From assembly GCF_045290345.1 (NCBI RefSeq), contig NZ_CP155447.1, positions 6,076,001-6,140,000 on the forward strand: 64,000 nucleotides of DNA. Reading direction: 5' to 3'. The stretch is from Singulisphaera sp045290345 (GTDB lineage: Bacteria; Planctomycetota; Planctomycetia; Isosphaerales; Isosphaeraceae). Under the pieces are notes generated by a model, which was not told the DNA's origin, ran no database searches, and saw only the letters and a list, made by a program, of their open reading frames with translations. Shown here one piece after another: positions 9,430 to 18,805 of the stretch. Position 1 is the stretch's first letter, and each line of letters starts with the position of its first letter. Made by a program: the position numbers and the translations under genes.

Positions 9430-9525
9430 TTCGCCAAGGCCCACTCGCAGCCCAGATGAAGCCGGCGATCGCACCTTTTTTTTGATTCGATGATTTCTCA
9501 ACATCAAGCATACAAAGGCATCCTC

Positions 9526-10233
9526 ATGACGACCGAACGCCGATCCGCCCTGTTTCCGCTGCGCCGAGGTTCCGTCGTGATGGCGGTCCTCACGTTGCTC
9601 TTGACGACCCTGGGCGCAGACCAAGCCGAGACGACGACGGCGGAGAAGCCGCTCGTCCTCTTTGACGGCAAGAGCCTGGACGGTTGGAAGAAGACCGAGT
9701 TTTTCCGATCAGGCGTGGTCCAGGTGGTTGACGGTGCGCTCGTCATGGCCCCTGGCCGAGCAATGACCGGCATCACCACCACCCGCAACGATCTGCACAC
9801 GACGAATTACGAGCTGAGCTATGAGGCCAAGCGGATCACCGGCTCCGACTTCTTCGCCGCGGCGACCTTTCCCGTCGGCAAGTCGTTCGTGACCTTCGTC
9901 AACGGAGGCTGGGGAGGAAACGTTACCGGAATCTCCAGCCTCAATGGCGCGGACGCCTCGGAGAACGAAACCAACCGATTCGTCAAATATGAGAACAAGA
10001 CCTGGTATAAGTTCCGCGTTCGCGTCACCGACCAGACGATTGCCTGCCGGGTCGACGACAAGGAAATCATCCTCCTCGACCATCGCGGCCTGCAACTCGG
10101 CACCCGGATCGAAACCCGCCCCAATCAGCCACTCGGGTTCGCAACCTATGAGTCCACCGGCGCCCTCCGAAATATCGAGATCCGGCCGCTGACCCCCGCC
10201 GAGGTCAAGGCCGCCGACAAGCCGGAGTCGTGA
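9526..10233 (+). CDS. DUF1080 (3-keto-disaccharide hydrolase-like) exported protein
   Basis: This 235-residue protein starts at ATG 9526, the in-frame codon that gives a normal N-terminal hydrophobic signal (VVMAVLTLLLTTLGA at about 18-32). The mature part opens PLVLFDGKSLDGWKKTE, the characteristic start of the DUF1080 (PF06439) concanavalin-like domain. It ends ALRNIEIRPL, the characteristic end. DUF1080 domains are widespread in planctomycetes and some members hydrolyse 3-keto-glycosides; others may just bind sugars. No other domain is attached. It follows the NHL gene on the same strand by about 100 bases, but the two need not be an operon. It probably acts in the periplasm on carbohydrate. 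Confidence 0.88.
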   Translation: MTTERRSALFPLRRGSVVMAVLTLLLTTLGADQAETTTAEKPLVLFDGKSLDGWKKTEFFRSGVVQVVDGALVMAPGRAMTGITTTRNDLHTTNYELSYEAKRITGSDFFAAATFPVGKSFVTFVNGGWGGNVTGISSLNGADASENETNRFVKYENKTWYKFRVRVTDQTIACRVDDKEIILLDHRGLQLGTRIETRPNQPLGFATYESTGALRNIEIRPLTPAEVKAADKPES

Positions 10234-10379
10234 TCCGCCCACGCCCCAAGCCCGATCGCGGATTCGCAAAATCCATGGACCCGCGACAAAAAGTCAGATC
10301 CGTTCACCATCAACGTGCATGAAATAAGAGGTGAGGGCGAAAACGATCGCGAGAGCAACGCAGACCGGAGAATGGAGAG

Positions 10380-12095
10380 ATGGCCAACGACACGACGACT
10401 GCCGGCTTGAGGCATCTCTCCACGCTCTTCTCCGCCGGAACGACCTCCGGCCTCAGTGATGCCCAACTTCTGGAACGGATCAAAACCGCAACCAGGGCGG
10501 CCAGGACGGCGGAGGCCGCTTTCGAAACCTTGATCGCCCGCCATGGGCCGATGGTTCTCGGAGTCTGCCGGCGTGCCTTGTGTGACCCGCGCGACGTCGA
10601 GGACGCGTTCCAGGCCACGTTTCTCGTGCTCGTCCGCAAGTCGGCCGTGGTCCAGGTTGACGACACGCTGGGCCGCTGGCTCTACGGCGTGGCCAGGCGA
10701 GTTGCGCACCGGGCACGGGTCCTGGCCGAGAAGCGGAGGGCCCGGGAAACGAGTTCCTCCACCTGGGAGCCGTCACTTCCGGCCCCCGACGCGGAACGGG
10801 GAGAACTCCTCGCGGCCCTGGATGATGAGCTGGGCCGGTTGCCCGAAAAATACCGCGTGCCGGTCTTGCTCTGCGACCTGGAAGGGCTCACGCATACCGA
10901 GGCGGCGAGCCGGCTTCAGTGGCCCGTCGGCACGGTCAAGGGGCGGCTGGCACAGGCTCGGAGCCTACTGAGGGGGAGATTGACGCGCCGAGGACTGGCT
11001 CCCAATGCCCTGCTGCTGGGTTCGGTCATCAAGGCCGAGGCGCGGCTCGTCGTGCCCGCGCGCCTCGCCGCGCAAACGTTGCGTTCCGCCTTGCCATTCG
11101 CGATCGGCGGTCAGACCGCGGCCACGTTGGCCTCGGCAACGGTCGTCGCCCTGTCCCAGGGAGCCTTGAGAGCCATGTTTCTCTCCAAGCTGAAGATGGT
11201 TGCCATCGGATTGCTGGCGTCGTTGGGGGTGACCGTAGGGGCCGGGGTCCTCGCCGAGGCCGGCCACAGAGACACGTGGGAAACCTCGGATCAGGGAATC
11301 GAAGCGGATGCCGCTACCGACCGTCTGTCGAGGACCGCAGGCGAACCGCGTCCGGCAAACGCCGTCGCGATCGTCAGCGACGTGGAGTCGGAGACAAAGA
11401 TTATCACCCTCGCCCCCAATGGCGCGGATCTGAGGCATGGCGATGTCGTTTGTCAGCTTGACTCCGCGCCCTTGAAAGAACGACGGGCCAAGCAGGCGAT
11501 CGCGACGGCGAAGGCCAGGGCCGCCTATCAAAAAGCAGTGCGCCGACGCGAGGCCGCCGAACTTGCCGTCATCGAGTACAAGGTAGGGATCTATCCACAA
11601 GACCTCGAGACGGTCAATGACGAGATCAGCCTGGCCGAGGCCGAGCGAAAGCGGGCCGAGGATCGTCTGGAGTGGTCGCGAAAAATGCATGCCAAGGGCT
11701 ACGTCTCGAAGGACCAGAACACCGCCGATACGATCTTATTGCAACAGAAGATCTTTACATACGAGAAATCGACAACAAAGAAGGATTTGCTCCAGAAGTT
11801 CACCTACAGCAAGGCGGTCAAGGCGCTCAAGAGCGAGCTTGAACAGGCCCGCTCCGAAGAGCGAATTCGAGAACTCGACTGGAGACGCGAGAAGGATCAA
11901 CAGGCGAAAATCGAAAACCAGATCGAGCACTGCCGAATCATAACTCCTGTCACCGGCAAAGTGCAGTATGCCCGCTGGCCAGTGCCCGGGGTCGACGGAC
12001 AATTCGCAACCGTCGAAATCGGGACGCCCGTCCGCTGGGCTCAACTGCTCCTCTGGATCATCCCGAGCGATCGAGGGACGGTGCGATCCCGATAG
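10380..12095 (+). CDS. ECF-type sigma-70 factor fused to a membrane helix and HlyD/membrane-fusion-like domain
   Basis: This 571-residue protein has three parts. Residues about 40-120 are sigma-70 region 2 (FETLIARHGPMVLGVCRR, DVEDAFQATFLVLVRK), and 145-195 are region 4 (LPEKYRVPVLLCDLEGLTH, then VGTVKGRLAQAR). Residues about 272-292 (MVAIGLLASLGVTVGAGVL) form one transmembrane helix. Residues about 340-560 form a charged coiled-coil hairpin framed by AIVSDVESETKIITLAPNG and HCRIITPVTGKVQYARWP, the split lipoyl-type halves of HlyD/AcrA adaptor proteins. A typical ECF factor ends near 200 residues. Planctomycetes are known to carry ECF factors with C-terminal extensions in place of separate anti-sigma proteins. 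The predicted layout puts the sigma domain in the cytoplasm and the adaptor-like part outside. Confidence 0.88.
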   Translation: MANDTTTAGLRHLSTLFSAGTTSGLSDAQLLERIKTATRAARTAEAAFETLIARHGPMVLGVCRRALCDPRDVEDAFQATFLVLVRKSAVVQVDDTLGRWLYGVARRVAHRARVLAEKRRARETSSSTWEPSLPAPDAERGELLAALDDELGRLPEKYRVPVLLCDLEGLTHTEAASRLQWPVGTVKGRLAQARSLLRGRLTRRGLAPNALLLGSVIKAEARLVVPARLAAQTLRSALPFAIGGQTAATLASATVVALSQGALRAMFLSKLKMVAIGLLASLGVTVGAGVLAEAGHRDTWETSDQGIEADAATDRLSRTAGEPRPANAVAIVSDVESETKIITLAPNGADLRHGDVVCQLDSAPLKERRAKQAIATAKARAAYQKAVRRREAAELAVIEYKVGIYPQDLETVNDEISLAEAERKRAEDRLEWSRKMHAKGYVSKDQNTADTILLQQKIFTYEKSTTKKDLLQKFTYSKAVKALKSELEQARSEERIRELDWRREKDQQAKIENQIEHCRIITPVTGKVQYARWPVPGVDGQFATVEIGTPVRWAQLLLWIIPSDRGTVRSR

Positions 12096-12388
12096 TCCCG
12101 CTTCGCGACAGAAACCAAGGAGCCCGGCCGATGCCGCGACCGCTCCACGGGGGATCATGCTCCGGCAGATTGCTCGGCGAGGAAACCTCGCTTGAAGACC
12201 CGAGCCGTGCCGCGACTTCGGGTTTTTGCCCTGCGATGCGAACCGAGAGATCCCGAATTTACTTTGACGAGGGTCGTCGGCTTCGTTCCAATAGCCGACC
12301 AACTCGACCGATATGATATCGGTTGCTCGTCAACTCGGCCCCGGTCCCCAGTCCGTTGGGACACTTTCGCCCCGGAACAAGGAACGCC

Positions 12389-13969
12389 ATGAGGTCATTG
12401 CTCAGTCCCCTGCTCCTCGCAACCCTCGTTTCCTTGGCCGACCCGACGGACACAATCGCCGCGGGCGGAGCGGACCGGCCCAATATTCTGTTCATCATTT
12501 TTGATGACTGGGGCTGGAACCACGCCGGCGCCTACGGCTGTTCCTGGGTCAAGACGCCGAACTTCGACCGGGTCGCGCGCGAGGGAGTCTTGTTCAAGAA
12601 CGCGTTCACCTCGAACCCGAAGTGCAGCCCGTGCCGCGCCAGTATCCTCACCGGGCGGAATAGCTGGCAGCTCGAAGAGGCGGCTTGCCACTACGGGATC
12701 TTCCCCCGCAAGTTCGCCGTCTATCCCGAGTTGCTTGAAGCGGCCGGTTATACCGTGGGGCTCACGGGGAAAGGGTGGGGACCAGGCGATCATCAGTCCA
12801 CCGGCTTCACGCGCAACCCCGCCGGCCCCCTCTTTGATGAGCACACCACCAAGCCTCCGGCCTCGGGCATCGCCCGGACTGACTATGCAAGGAACTTCGC
12901 ATCGTTCCTCGACAAACGACCGGCAGACCGGCCCTTCTGCTTCTGGATGGGATTCAAGGAGCCCCACCGTGACTACGAACGCCACTCAGGCGTTCGCCTC
13001 GGCAAACGGCCCGAGGACGTGAAGGTGCCCGCCTACCTCCCCGACCTCGACGTGGTCCGGGACGACCTGCTCGACTACGCCGTCGAGGTCGAGCATGCCG
13101 ACGCCCACATCGGGAAGGTCCTCGAAGCCCTCAAGGAGGCCGGCGAACTCGAGCGGACTCTGATCGTCGTGACCTCCGACCATGGAATGCCATTCCCCCG
13201 AGTGAAGGGGCAAATCTACGAAGATGGTTTCCACCTTCCGCTGGCGATCCGCTGGGGTGATGCGATCAAGCCGGGGCGTGTGGTCGACGACTTCATCAAC
13301 GTACGTGACTTCGCGCCGACCTTCCTGGAACTGGCCGGCTTGCCGCCGCACCCGCAGGTGACCGGTCGAAGCCTGGTGGAATTGCTCCGCTCCCCGGCAT
13401 CGGGATGGGTCGATCGGAGCCGCAACGTGATGCTCGCCGGCAAGGAGCGTCACGACCTCGGCCGCCCCTACGACTGGGGCTATCCCGCACGAGCGATCCG
13501 CACGCCCGAGTTCCTCTACGTCCACAACTACTTCCCCGACCGCTGGCCGGTCGGGAACCCGGAGACCGACTTCGGCAACTGCGACCCAGGCCCCACCAAG
13601 GAACTGCTCAAGACGATCGGTGGCGAGTTCTATGAGATCGCCTTCGGTAAACGGCCGATGGCCGCTCTCTATCGCCTGGCCGATGACCCGGAATGCGTCC
13701 GAAATCTCGCCTCAGACCCCGCTTATGCCACCGTTATGGCCACCCTCCGCGACCAAATGATCACCATGCTCCGCGAGGAAAAAGACCCGCGAGCGCTTGG
13801 CAACGGAGCGATCTTCGAGACCTACAAATACGTCGGACCACGAGCCAAGGGGTACGACACCTGGCTCAAGGAGCACAATCCAGGCCCCACGACGGATCCC
13901 CAAACCGAGCGCGTCCCCGCCAAGAAAGCCGGCGGCAAACGGGGGAAGGCCCAGGCTGACACCCCCTGA
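12389..13969 (+). CDS. Family S1 sulfatase (N-sulfatase/arylsulfatase-like)
   Basis: Start ATG 12389 gives 526 residues with a signal peptide (MRSLLSPLLLATLVSLA). Residues 31-41 (PNILFIIFDDW) provide two metal-binding aspartates, D39 and D40. The formylglycine site is C79-S80-P81-C82-R83 followed by ASILTGR. It fits the minimal C-x-P-x-R rule, but the usual serine is cysteine. Further conserved parts are TGKGWG, FCFWMGFKEPHR, VTSDHGMPFPR and the DFAPTFLELAG block, all typical of heparan-N-sulfatase-like members. It should cleave sulfate esters or sulfamates from polysaccharide in the periplasm once matured by a formylglycine-generating enzyme, not encoded here. The last ~25 residues are lysine/alanine rich. 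Confidence 0.92.
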   Translation: MRSLLSPLLLATLVSLADPTDTIAAGGADRPNILFIIFDDWGWNHAGAYGCSWVKTPNFDRVAREGVLFKNAFTSNPKCSPCRASILTGRNSWQLEEAACHYGIFPRKFAVYPELLEAAGYTVGLTGKGWGPGDHQSTGFTRNPAGPLFDEHTTKPPASGIARTDYARNFASFLDKRPADRPFCFWMGFKEPHRDYERHSGVRLGKRPEDVKVPAYLPDLDVVRDDLLDYAVEVEHADAHIGKVLEALKEAGELERTLIVVTSDHGMPFPRVKGQIYEDGFHLPLAIRWGDAIKPGRVVDDFINVRDFAPTFLELAGLPPHPQVTGRSLVELLRSPASGWVDRSRNVMLAGKERHDLGRPYDWGYPARAIRTPEFLYVHNYFPDRWPVGNPETDFGNCDPGPTKELLKTIGGEFYEIAFGKRPMAALYRLADDPECVRNLASDPAYATVMATLRDQMITMLREEKDPRALGNGAIFETYKYVGPRAKGYDTWLKEHNPGPTTDPQTERVPAKKAGGKRGKAQADTP

Positions 13970-14129
13970 GAACCGGCTGTGCTGAGTCGCCAAGTATCGC
14001 CGTCTCAGCCTCGAGGTCATGCACAGCAAGAGGAGTCGGTCGCAAACCTGGTCGGCCTGCCGACCGGCCGAAGCCACGGTCGCCGCCTGACGTGCTCGAT
14101 CCTCAATTTTTTTCCAAGCGGAACCACCC

Positions 14130-14597
14130 ATGGATCTGATCCAACGAACCATCGATCTCGCCAGGGCAAACGTCGAGCAAGGAGGTCGGCCCTTCGCCTG
14201 CATCATTGCCAAGGACGGCGAGATTCTCGTCGAGGCGGTGAACCTCGTCGCTCAGACTCACGACCCGACGGCCCACGCCGAGATCGTCGCCATCCGCGAG
14301 GCGTCGGCGAAACTGGGGACCGAGCACTTCACCGGCTGCGAGTTCTATATCCTCGCCCATCCCTGCCCGATGTGCCTGGCCGCCATGTACTACTGCAGCC
14401 CGGACCGGGTCGTTTTCATCACGACGAGGCAAGAGTATTCGCAATTCTACATTGATGACCGCAAGTATTTCACCCTGGCCAATTTCTACGACGAGATCGG
14501 CAAGCCCTGGAACGAGCGGACCATGCCCATGGTCCACGAACCCAACCCGGCCGCCGTCGAGGTCTACCAGCGTTGGAAAGCGTTGAACCAACCGTAA
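14130..14597 (+). CDS. Nucleoside/guanine deaminase-like protein (CDA fold)
   Basis: This 155-residue cytoplasmic protein has the two signatures of the cytidine/deoxycytidylate deaminase fold: H49-A50-E51 (DPTAHAEIVAIREA), and P78-C79-P80-M81-C82. Zinc is bound by H49, C79 and C82, and E51 is the proton shuttle. The C-terminal part (FYDEIGKPWNERTMPM) resembles guanine deaminases of the GuaD type more than tRNA adenosine deaminase TadA, which has a different tail. The likely reaction is hydrolytic deamination of guanine to xanthine in purine salvage. It stands alone between a sulfatase and a DUF1501 gene. The exact substrate is inferred. Confidence 0.88.
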   Translation: MDLIQRTIDLARANVEQGGRPFACIIAKDGEILVEAVNLVAQTHDPTAHAEIVAIREASAKLGTEHFTGCEFYILAHPCPMCLAAMYYCSPDRVVFITTRQEYSQFYIDDRKYFTLANFYDEIGKPWNERTMPMVHEPNPAAVEVYQRWKALNQP

Positions 14598-14779
14598 GCC
14601 CCCTCATTCCCACCCAACAATTTCCGCCTCCACCTCTTCCCAACCGTTATGTTCAAACCAGGTTGGAGCCCAAGCCGAGAGACCGCTTTACCTTTCGCCA
14701 GCAAATGTTAAACTATAGTGAATGGATGCGTGACTCGGCTCGGGCTTCGCCCGATTCCGGCGACACCGGGAGATTGGTC

Positions 14780-16168
14780 ATGGGCCAGCATAAGCAGACT
14801 CCGTACAGCGAAGGCATGGCAACGCGACGAGACTTCCTCCAGGTGGGTTACTCGGGGCTCCTCGGAATGGGGCTGCCCGGTCTCCTGGCGGGCCGAAGCG
14901 CAGCGGCGGCCACCGCCGGCGCGACCCCGGGGCGTGCGAAATCGGTCATCGTGATCTTGCTGAGCGGCGGCCTGGGCCAGCACGACTCGTTCGACATGAA
15001 GCCCGAAGCGCCCGACGGAATCCGGGGCGAGTTCAAACCGATCGATACGGCGGTCCCCGGCATCCAGATGTGCGAGCACCTGCCCGGCCTGGCCGCGCGG
15101 GCCAAGCGGTTGGCGGTCGTCCGGTCGATGTCCCACCCCGAGGGAAACCATCTCTGCGCGGTCCACCGGATCCTGACCGGGCATGCGTCGGTCCCGCGGG
15201 GCGCCAGCGACCTCGATCGGGTCGCTTCGCGCGACGACTTCCCCTGTTACGCGGCCGTGCTCGACAGCCTCCGCCGCCGGAGCGACGGGATTCCCAACGG
15301 CGTAGCCCTGCCGACTCGCCTGGTCGAGGGACCGCTCACCTGGCCAGGCCAGGACGCTGGCTTCCTCGGCCCCCGTCACGACCCCTGGCAACTCAAGCTC
15401 GACCCGAGACAAGCGGAATCGAAGGACGACAGCCTCGCCCTGCCGGACGGTCTCGACCCGGCCCGACTCCATCGCCGCCGCCACCTGCTCGGCCAGACCT
15501 TCGTCGTTCCTCCGTCCGGTGACGCCTTTGCCGACCAGCAAGACGCCGCCCTGGCCCTGCTCTGCAACGGGCAAGTCGGCCGCGCGCTGAATGTGGAACG
15601 CGAGGATCCGCGACTGGTCGACCGCTACGGCCACCACTCGTTCGGCAAGTCCCTCCTGCTGGCTCGACGCCTGGTCGAGGCCGGGGTGCCGATCGTACAG
15701 GCCTCCATGGGGATCGTGCAGACCTGGGATACCCACGTCAACAACTTCCCGAACCTCAAAGATAACCTCCTGCCCCCGCTCGACCGGGCAGTTTCGGCCC
15801 TGCTCGACGACCTCGAAGTCCGCGGCCTGCTCGACGAAACCCTCGTCGTGATGCTCGGTGAGTTCGGCCGAACCCCACGAATCCACCCCCTCAAACCGGG
15901 CGACGTCCCGGGCCGCGACCACTGGCCGGCCGTCTTCCCGGCCGTTTTCGCAGGAGCGGGAGTCGTCGGCGGGCAAATCATCGGCAAGTCCGACCGGCTC
16001 GGAGCCTACCCGATCTCGCGAAGCTTCAGCCCCCCTGACCTCGCCGCGACCATCTATAACGCCCTCGGCGTCGACACAGGCACCGAACTCCGCGACCGAC
16101 TCGGCCGCCCCCTGACCCTCTGCTCCGGTCAGCCAATCGCGTCCCTCTATTCGACCGCGCCGGTTTGA
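14780..16168 (+). CDS. DUF1501 family exported protein
   Basis: I chose ATG 14780 (462 residues); ATG 14816 is a possible alternative and the frame extends upstream to 14573 with no signal. A Tat-type signal TRRDFLQVG is followed by a hydrophobic run, GLLGMGLPGLLAG. Then come VIVILLSGGLGQHDSFDMKP and later LARRLVEAGVPIVQ, TWDTHVNNFPNLKDNL and VVMLGEFGRTPRI, all diagnostic of DUF1501. The C-terminus (DLAATIYNALGVD) is also typical. Unlike many family members it has no DUF1549/DUF1553 gene beside it. It is presumably periplasmic; the reaction is not established. Confidence 0.92.
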   Translation: MGQHKQTPYSEGMATRRDFLQVGYSGLLGMGLPGLLAGRSAAAATAGATPGRAKSVIVILLSGGLGQHDSFDMKPEAPDGIRGEFKPIDTAVPGIQMCEHLPGLAARAKRLAVVRSMSHPEGNHLCAVHRILTGHASVPRGASDLDRVASRDDFPCYAAVLDSLRRRSDGIPNGVALPTRLVEGPLTWPGQDAGFLGPRHDPWQLKLDPRQAESKDDSLALPDGLDPARLHRRRHLLGQTFVVPPSGDAFADQQDAALALLCNGQVGRALNVEREDPRLVDRYGHHSFGKSLLLARRLVEAGVPIVQASMGIVQTWDTHVNNFPNLKDNLLPPLDRAVSALLDDLEVRGLLDETLVVMLGEFGRTPRIHPLKPGDVPGRDHWPAVFPAVFAGAGVVGGQIIGKSDRLGAYPISRSFSPPDLAATIYNALGVDTGTELRDRLGRPLTLCSGQPIASLYSTAPV

Positions 16169-16303
16169 TCAGCCCGGCGCATTCCCGATCGCACCTCTGA
16201 TATTTGTCCTTGAGAGATTCGCGTCCGCCCATTACAATTGTCGTTCGCCCTCCGTGAGGAGGCTCCCAACACGCCTTTTGCGGTCAGCGAACGAGTGCTT
16301 GCC

Positions 16304-17668
16304 ATGAGCGTCACGATCCTGATCTGCCCCTGCGGGCGTCGGCTGAAGGCAACGGGGGTTTCCCCAGGCAAGAGCGGCAGGTGCCCGAGTTGTGGGGCCT
16401 TGATCCGCGTGCCTGAAGCCGGGGGCACTCCACCAACCGACAGCGGCGTGGACGACGAGTGGAATTGGGAAGGGACCTACGACCTCGGCCAGGCGGTGAA
16501 GCCACTCGCACTTCGCCCCCTGGAGCCGCCGGACCCGTCGCCTCGTCCGATGAATCCCTGGCCTGACGAGCTCGAGTTGCCGGAAACCAGCGAACTGGCG
16601 GCTCCTCCCGTCGCCGAGGGCGGGCAAGCCGACGACGAGTGGGGCTGGCATGGGACGGCCTACAACCTCGGCGCGAACATCGCGGCTCCCCTCTTGAGTT
16701 CCGGCGAAGCGCGGCCATCGAGCGAAGGTGTGGGCATCGGCGAAGGCCCGGTCCCGACCCCAGCCCCGATTGGCTGGACCCAGGATGGGGGAGAAGCACG
16801 GGTGACCAACCGACCGCCACCAGATGCGTGGTGGCCCCCTACCCTCTTCTACCCTCTCCGAGGCGCCGAGGGGGTGGCCATGGTGATCACTCTTGGCCTG
16901 GCCTGCTGGGCCATGGCCACTCTCGTCCCGGAGTACTGCCTGTCACTCCAAACGAGCGCCGAATTTTGGGGAGCCGGATTGATGGGCACCCTCATCGGCC
17001 TGATCACTGCCTTGCCCTCGGTGATCTTATTGCCGATGGTTCTTATCTACTGGCTTCAATATCTCGGGCGCGTACTGACCGCCTCGTTCGAGGGGGAGAC
17101 CTTGCCCCCGCGCCTGCCAGACCGGAACTTCGAGGGCCTTTTCGACGGTCTCGGCACCTGGATGCTCTGGGGCGTTCTCGGTCCTGGCATCGGGTTCCTT
17201 CCCTTGGTCGCCTACGTCGTCGCCGTGGGGAGCAGCCTCCCCTGGAACCCTGGACTCGCGATCGCTCTCGGCCTGCCTGGGTTTCCGTACGCGATGATGG
17301 CCTTGTTACTCGTCTTCCTGAACGACGACCCGTTGGAGGCAAAGCCTTGGAGCGTCCTCAGTTCGATCGGCCGCCTCGGCCTATCGTTCTTCGGGCTCTG
17401 TCTGACGATCGGAACGATCATCGGTTCGGCCGCCACCGCCTTCGTCGGCGCATTCTTGCTTCGCCCCCAATTATTCTGGCTCTATATCGTGACGAGCCTG
17501 GCCTGCTGGCTGCTGACAGCCTGGACCACGATCGTGACGATGCATGTGCTCGGCTCCTACCACAAAACGCATCAGCAACCCACCCGTCCCACCCGGAGCC
17601 GTCCCCGCAAGCAACCGGCTGGCCCGCCCTCCTCAAACGCCCCTCTCGGAGACCTTCAGAGGTCTTGA
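16304..17668 (+). CDS. Zinc-ribbon membrane protein of unknown function
   Basis: ATG 16304 gives 454 residues. The first 35 residues form a zinc ribbon with C8, C10, C27 and C30 (CPCGRR and CPSCGALI). A long low-complexity linker, about 40-190, includes two related segments, DDEWNWEGTYDLGQA and DDEWGWHGTAYNLGA, which look like an internal duplication. From about 205 there are five to six hydrophobic helices (for example VAMVITLGLACWAMATLV and TIIGSAATAFVGAFLL), so the protein is an integral membrane protein with a cytoplasmic ribbon. A final basic proline-rich tail follows. Planctomycetes carry many such ribbon-plus-membrane proteins. I do not know the function. Confidence 0.75.
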   Translation: MSVTILICPCGRRLKATGVSPGKSGRCPSCGALIRVPEAGGTPPTDSGVDDEWNWEGTYDLGQAVKPLALRPLEPPDPSPRPMNPWPDELELPETSELAAPPVAEGGQADDEWGWHGTAYNLGANIAAPLLSSGEARPSSEGVGIGEGPVPTPAPIGWTQDGGEARVTNRPPPDAWWPPTLFYPLRGAEGVAMVITLGLACWAMATLVPEYCLSLQTSAEFWGAGLMGTLIGLITALPSVILLPMVLIYWLQYLGRVLTASFEGETLPPRLPDRNFEGLFDGLGTWMLWGVLGPGIGFLPLVAYVVAVGSSLPWNPGLAIALGLPGFPYAMMALLLVFLNDDPLEAKPWSVLSSIGRLGLSFFGLCLTIGTIIGSAATAFVGAFLLRPQLFWLYIVTSLACWLLTAWTTIVTMHVLGSYHKTHQQPTRPTRSRPRKQPAGPPSSNAPLGDLQRS

Positions 17669-17767
17669 GCCGATTTCGGAGCCCGGGGACAGACGCCTCG
17701 CAACGAAGCAAGAATGCAGGCCGGGTGCCTGCGGTCCCAGGGAACGTTACCAACGCATATCACGATT

Positions 17768-18706
17768 TCAAAGGCTGATTTCGAGGGCCGCTCTCAGCGC
17801 CAGGACGGCGACCTCCTTGGCTTTCGCCTCGACTTCCACGGTCAGTCGACGGCCGAGCCATGCGTCGGGGAAATCGTTCCGGTCGATGAAGTCATGATGG
17901 CGCTGAGGCTTGGGGCCGTTCCACCCTTCGATCGGGCTGGAAACGTGAAAAAGCGGTTCTCTGTCCCAGGTGGCCACAGCCTGTTCGGTCGCCTCGTCGA
18001 CGGTCAGGCCGTCCGGAAGGCAGCGGTGATGATGAACGTCGTAGACGAGCGGAAGCCCTTCGTTACGACATAAGGGGAGCAAGTCGAGAGGCGAGTAGGA
18101 TTTATCGTCGTTCTCCACGGTCAGGACTCGCCGGGCCCTGGGGGAGAGACGTTGCAAGTTCCGGGCGAAATCCCCCAGGGCTTTGGGCTTATCACCGTAA
18201 GCCCCACCGCCGTGGACGTTCACGACGTCGGCCGCCACCCACTCAGCCACCTCGGCTTGATACTCCAACTCTCGGACCGAGGCGTCGACGACGTCGGGCC
18301 TTGGGGAATTCAGTACGACAAACTGATCGGGGTGAAAGCATGTCCGCAGACCCGAACTCGTGGCGAAGGCGCCACAGGCTTGAAATCGGGCCACGATCTC
18401 CGCCCCTTGCGGCAGGTCGTTCAACGCGTAGCCGAGAACGGGGTGAGACTTCAAGGGCAGGATCTGGCTCGTGATCCGGAAACAGCCGATTCCATTCCGT
18501 GCGCAAAACTGGAGGGCTGCCATCAAGGTTTCGGCATTCGACTGACAAAGCCGGCTGAGTTTTGCCAGGCCGTCGGCTCGCGTCATCCGCCCGATCGCCG
18601 TCGCGGTCGTGCTGGCAAACTTGATGGGCTGATCCCGGAAGATGCAGCAAAGCCCGAGCCGAAGCCGGGGATCACGATCGAGAACGACGGGCCGGCTGTT
18701 ATTCAT
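17768..18706 (-). CDS. uvsE: UV-damage endonuclease (UvsE/UVDE family)
   Basis: This 312-residue TIM-barrel-type protein carries a full set of UVDE motifs. They are LGLCCIFRD near the start, CFRITSQILP with a following HPVLGY, TCFHPDQFVVLNSP, VNVHGGGAYGDK, LTVENDDKSYSPLDL, VYDVHHHRC and FHVSSPIEGW. The histidines, aspartates and glutamate in these blocks are metal ligands in the family. The enzyme nicks DNA 5' to UV photoproducts as an alternative to UvrABC excision. Its length matches the bacterial family. It stands alone, divergent from the NERD gene across 99 bases, and has no neighbouring DNA-repair genes. Confidence 0.93.
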   Translation of the reverse strand: MNNSRPVVLDRDPRLRLGLCCIFRDQPIKFASTTATAIGRMTRADGLAKLSRLCQSNAETLMAALQFCARNGIGCFRITSQILPLKSHPVLGYALNDLPQGAEIVARFQACGAFATSSGLRTCFHPDQFVVLNSPRPDVVDASVRELEYQAEVAEWVAADVVNVHGGGAYGDKPKALGDFARNLQRLSPRARRVLTVENDDKSYSPLDLLPLCRNEGLPLVYDVHHHRCLPDGLTVDEATEQAVATWDREPLFHVSSPIEGWNGPKPQRHHDFIDRNDFPDAWLGRRLTVEVEAKAKEVAVLALRAALEISL

Positions 18707-18805
18707 CGCGACGATGATACCACAAGGTGAAATCCACCTGGCAACGTTGGCTTCGTGAGCGGAGAATGTCGAGCGATTCCGAGTCTCGCGAGGGGGGTGA
18801 TTGCG

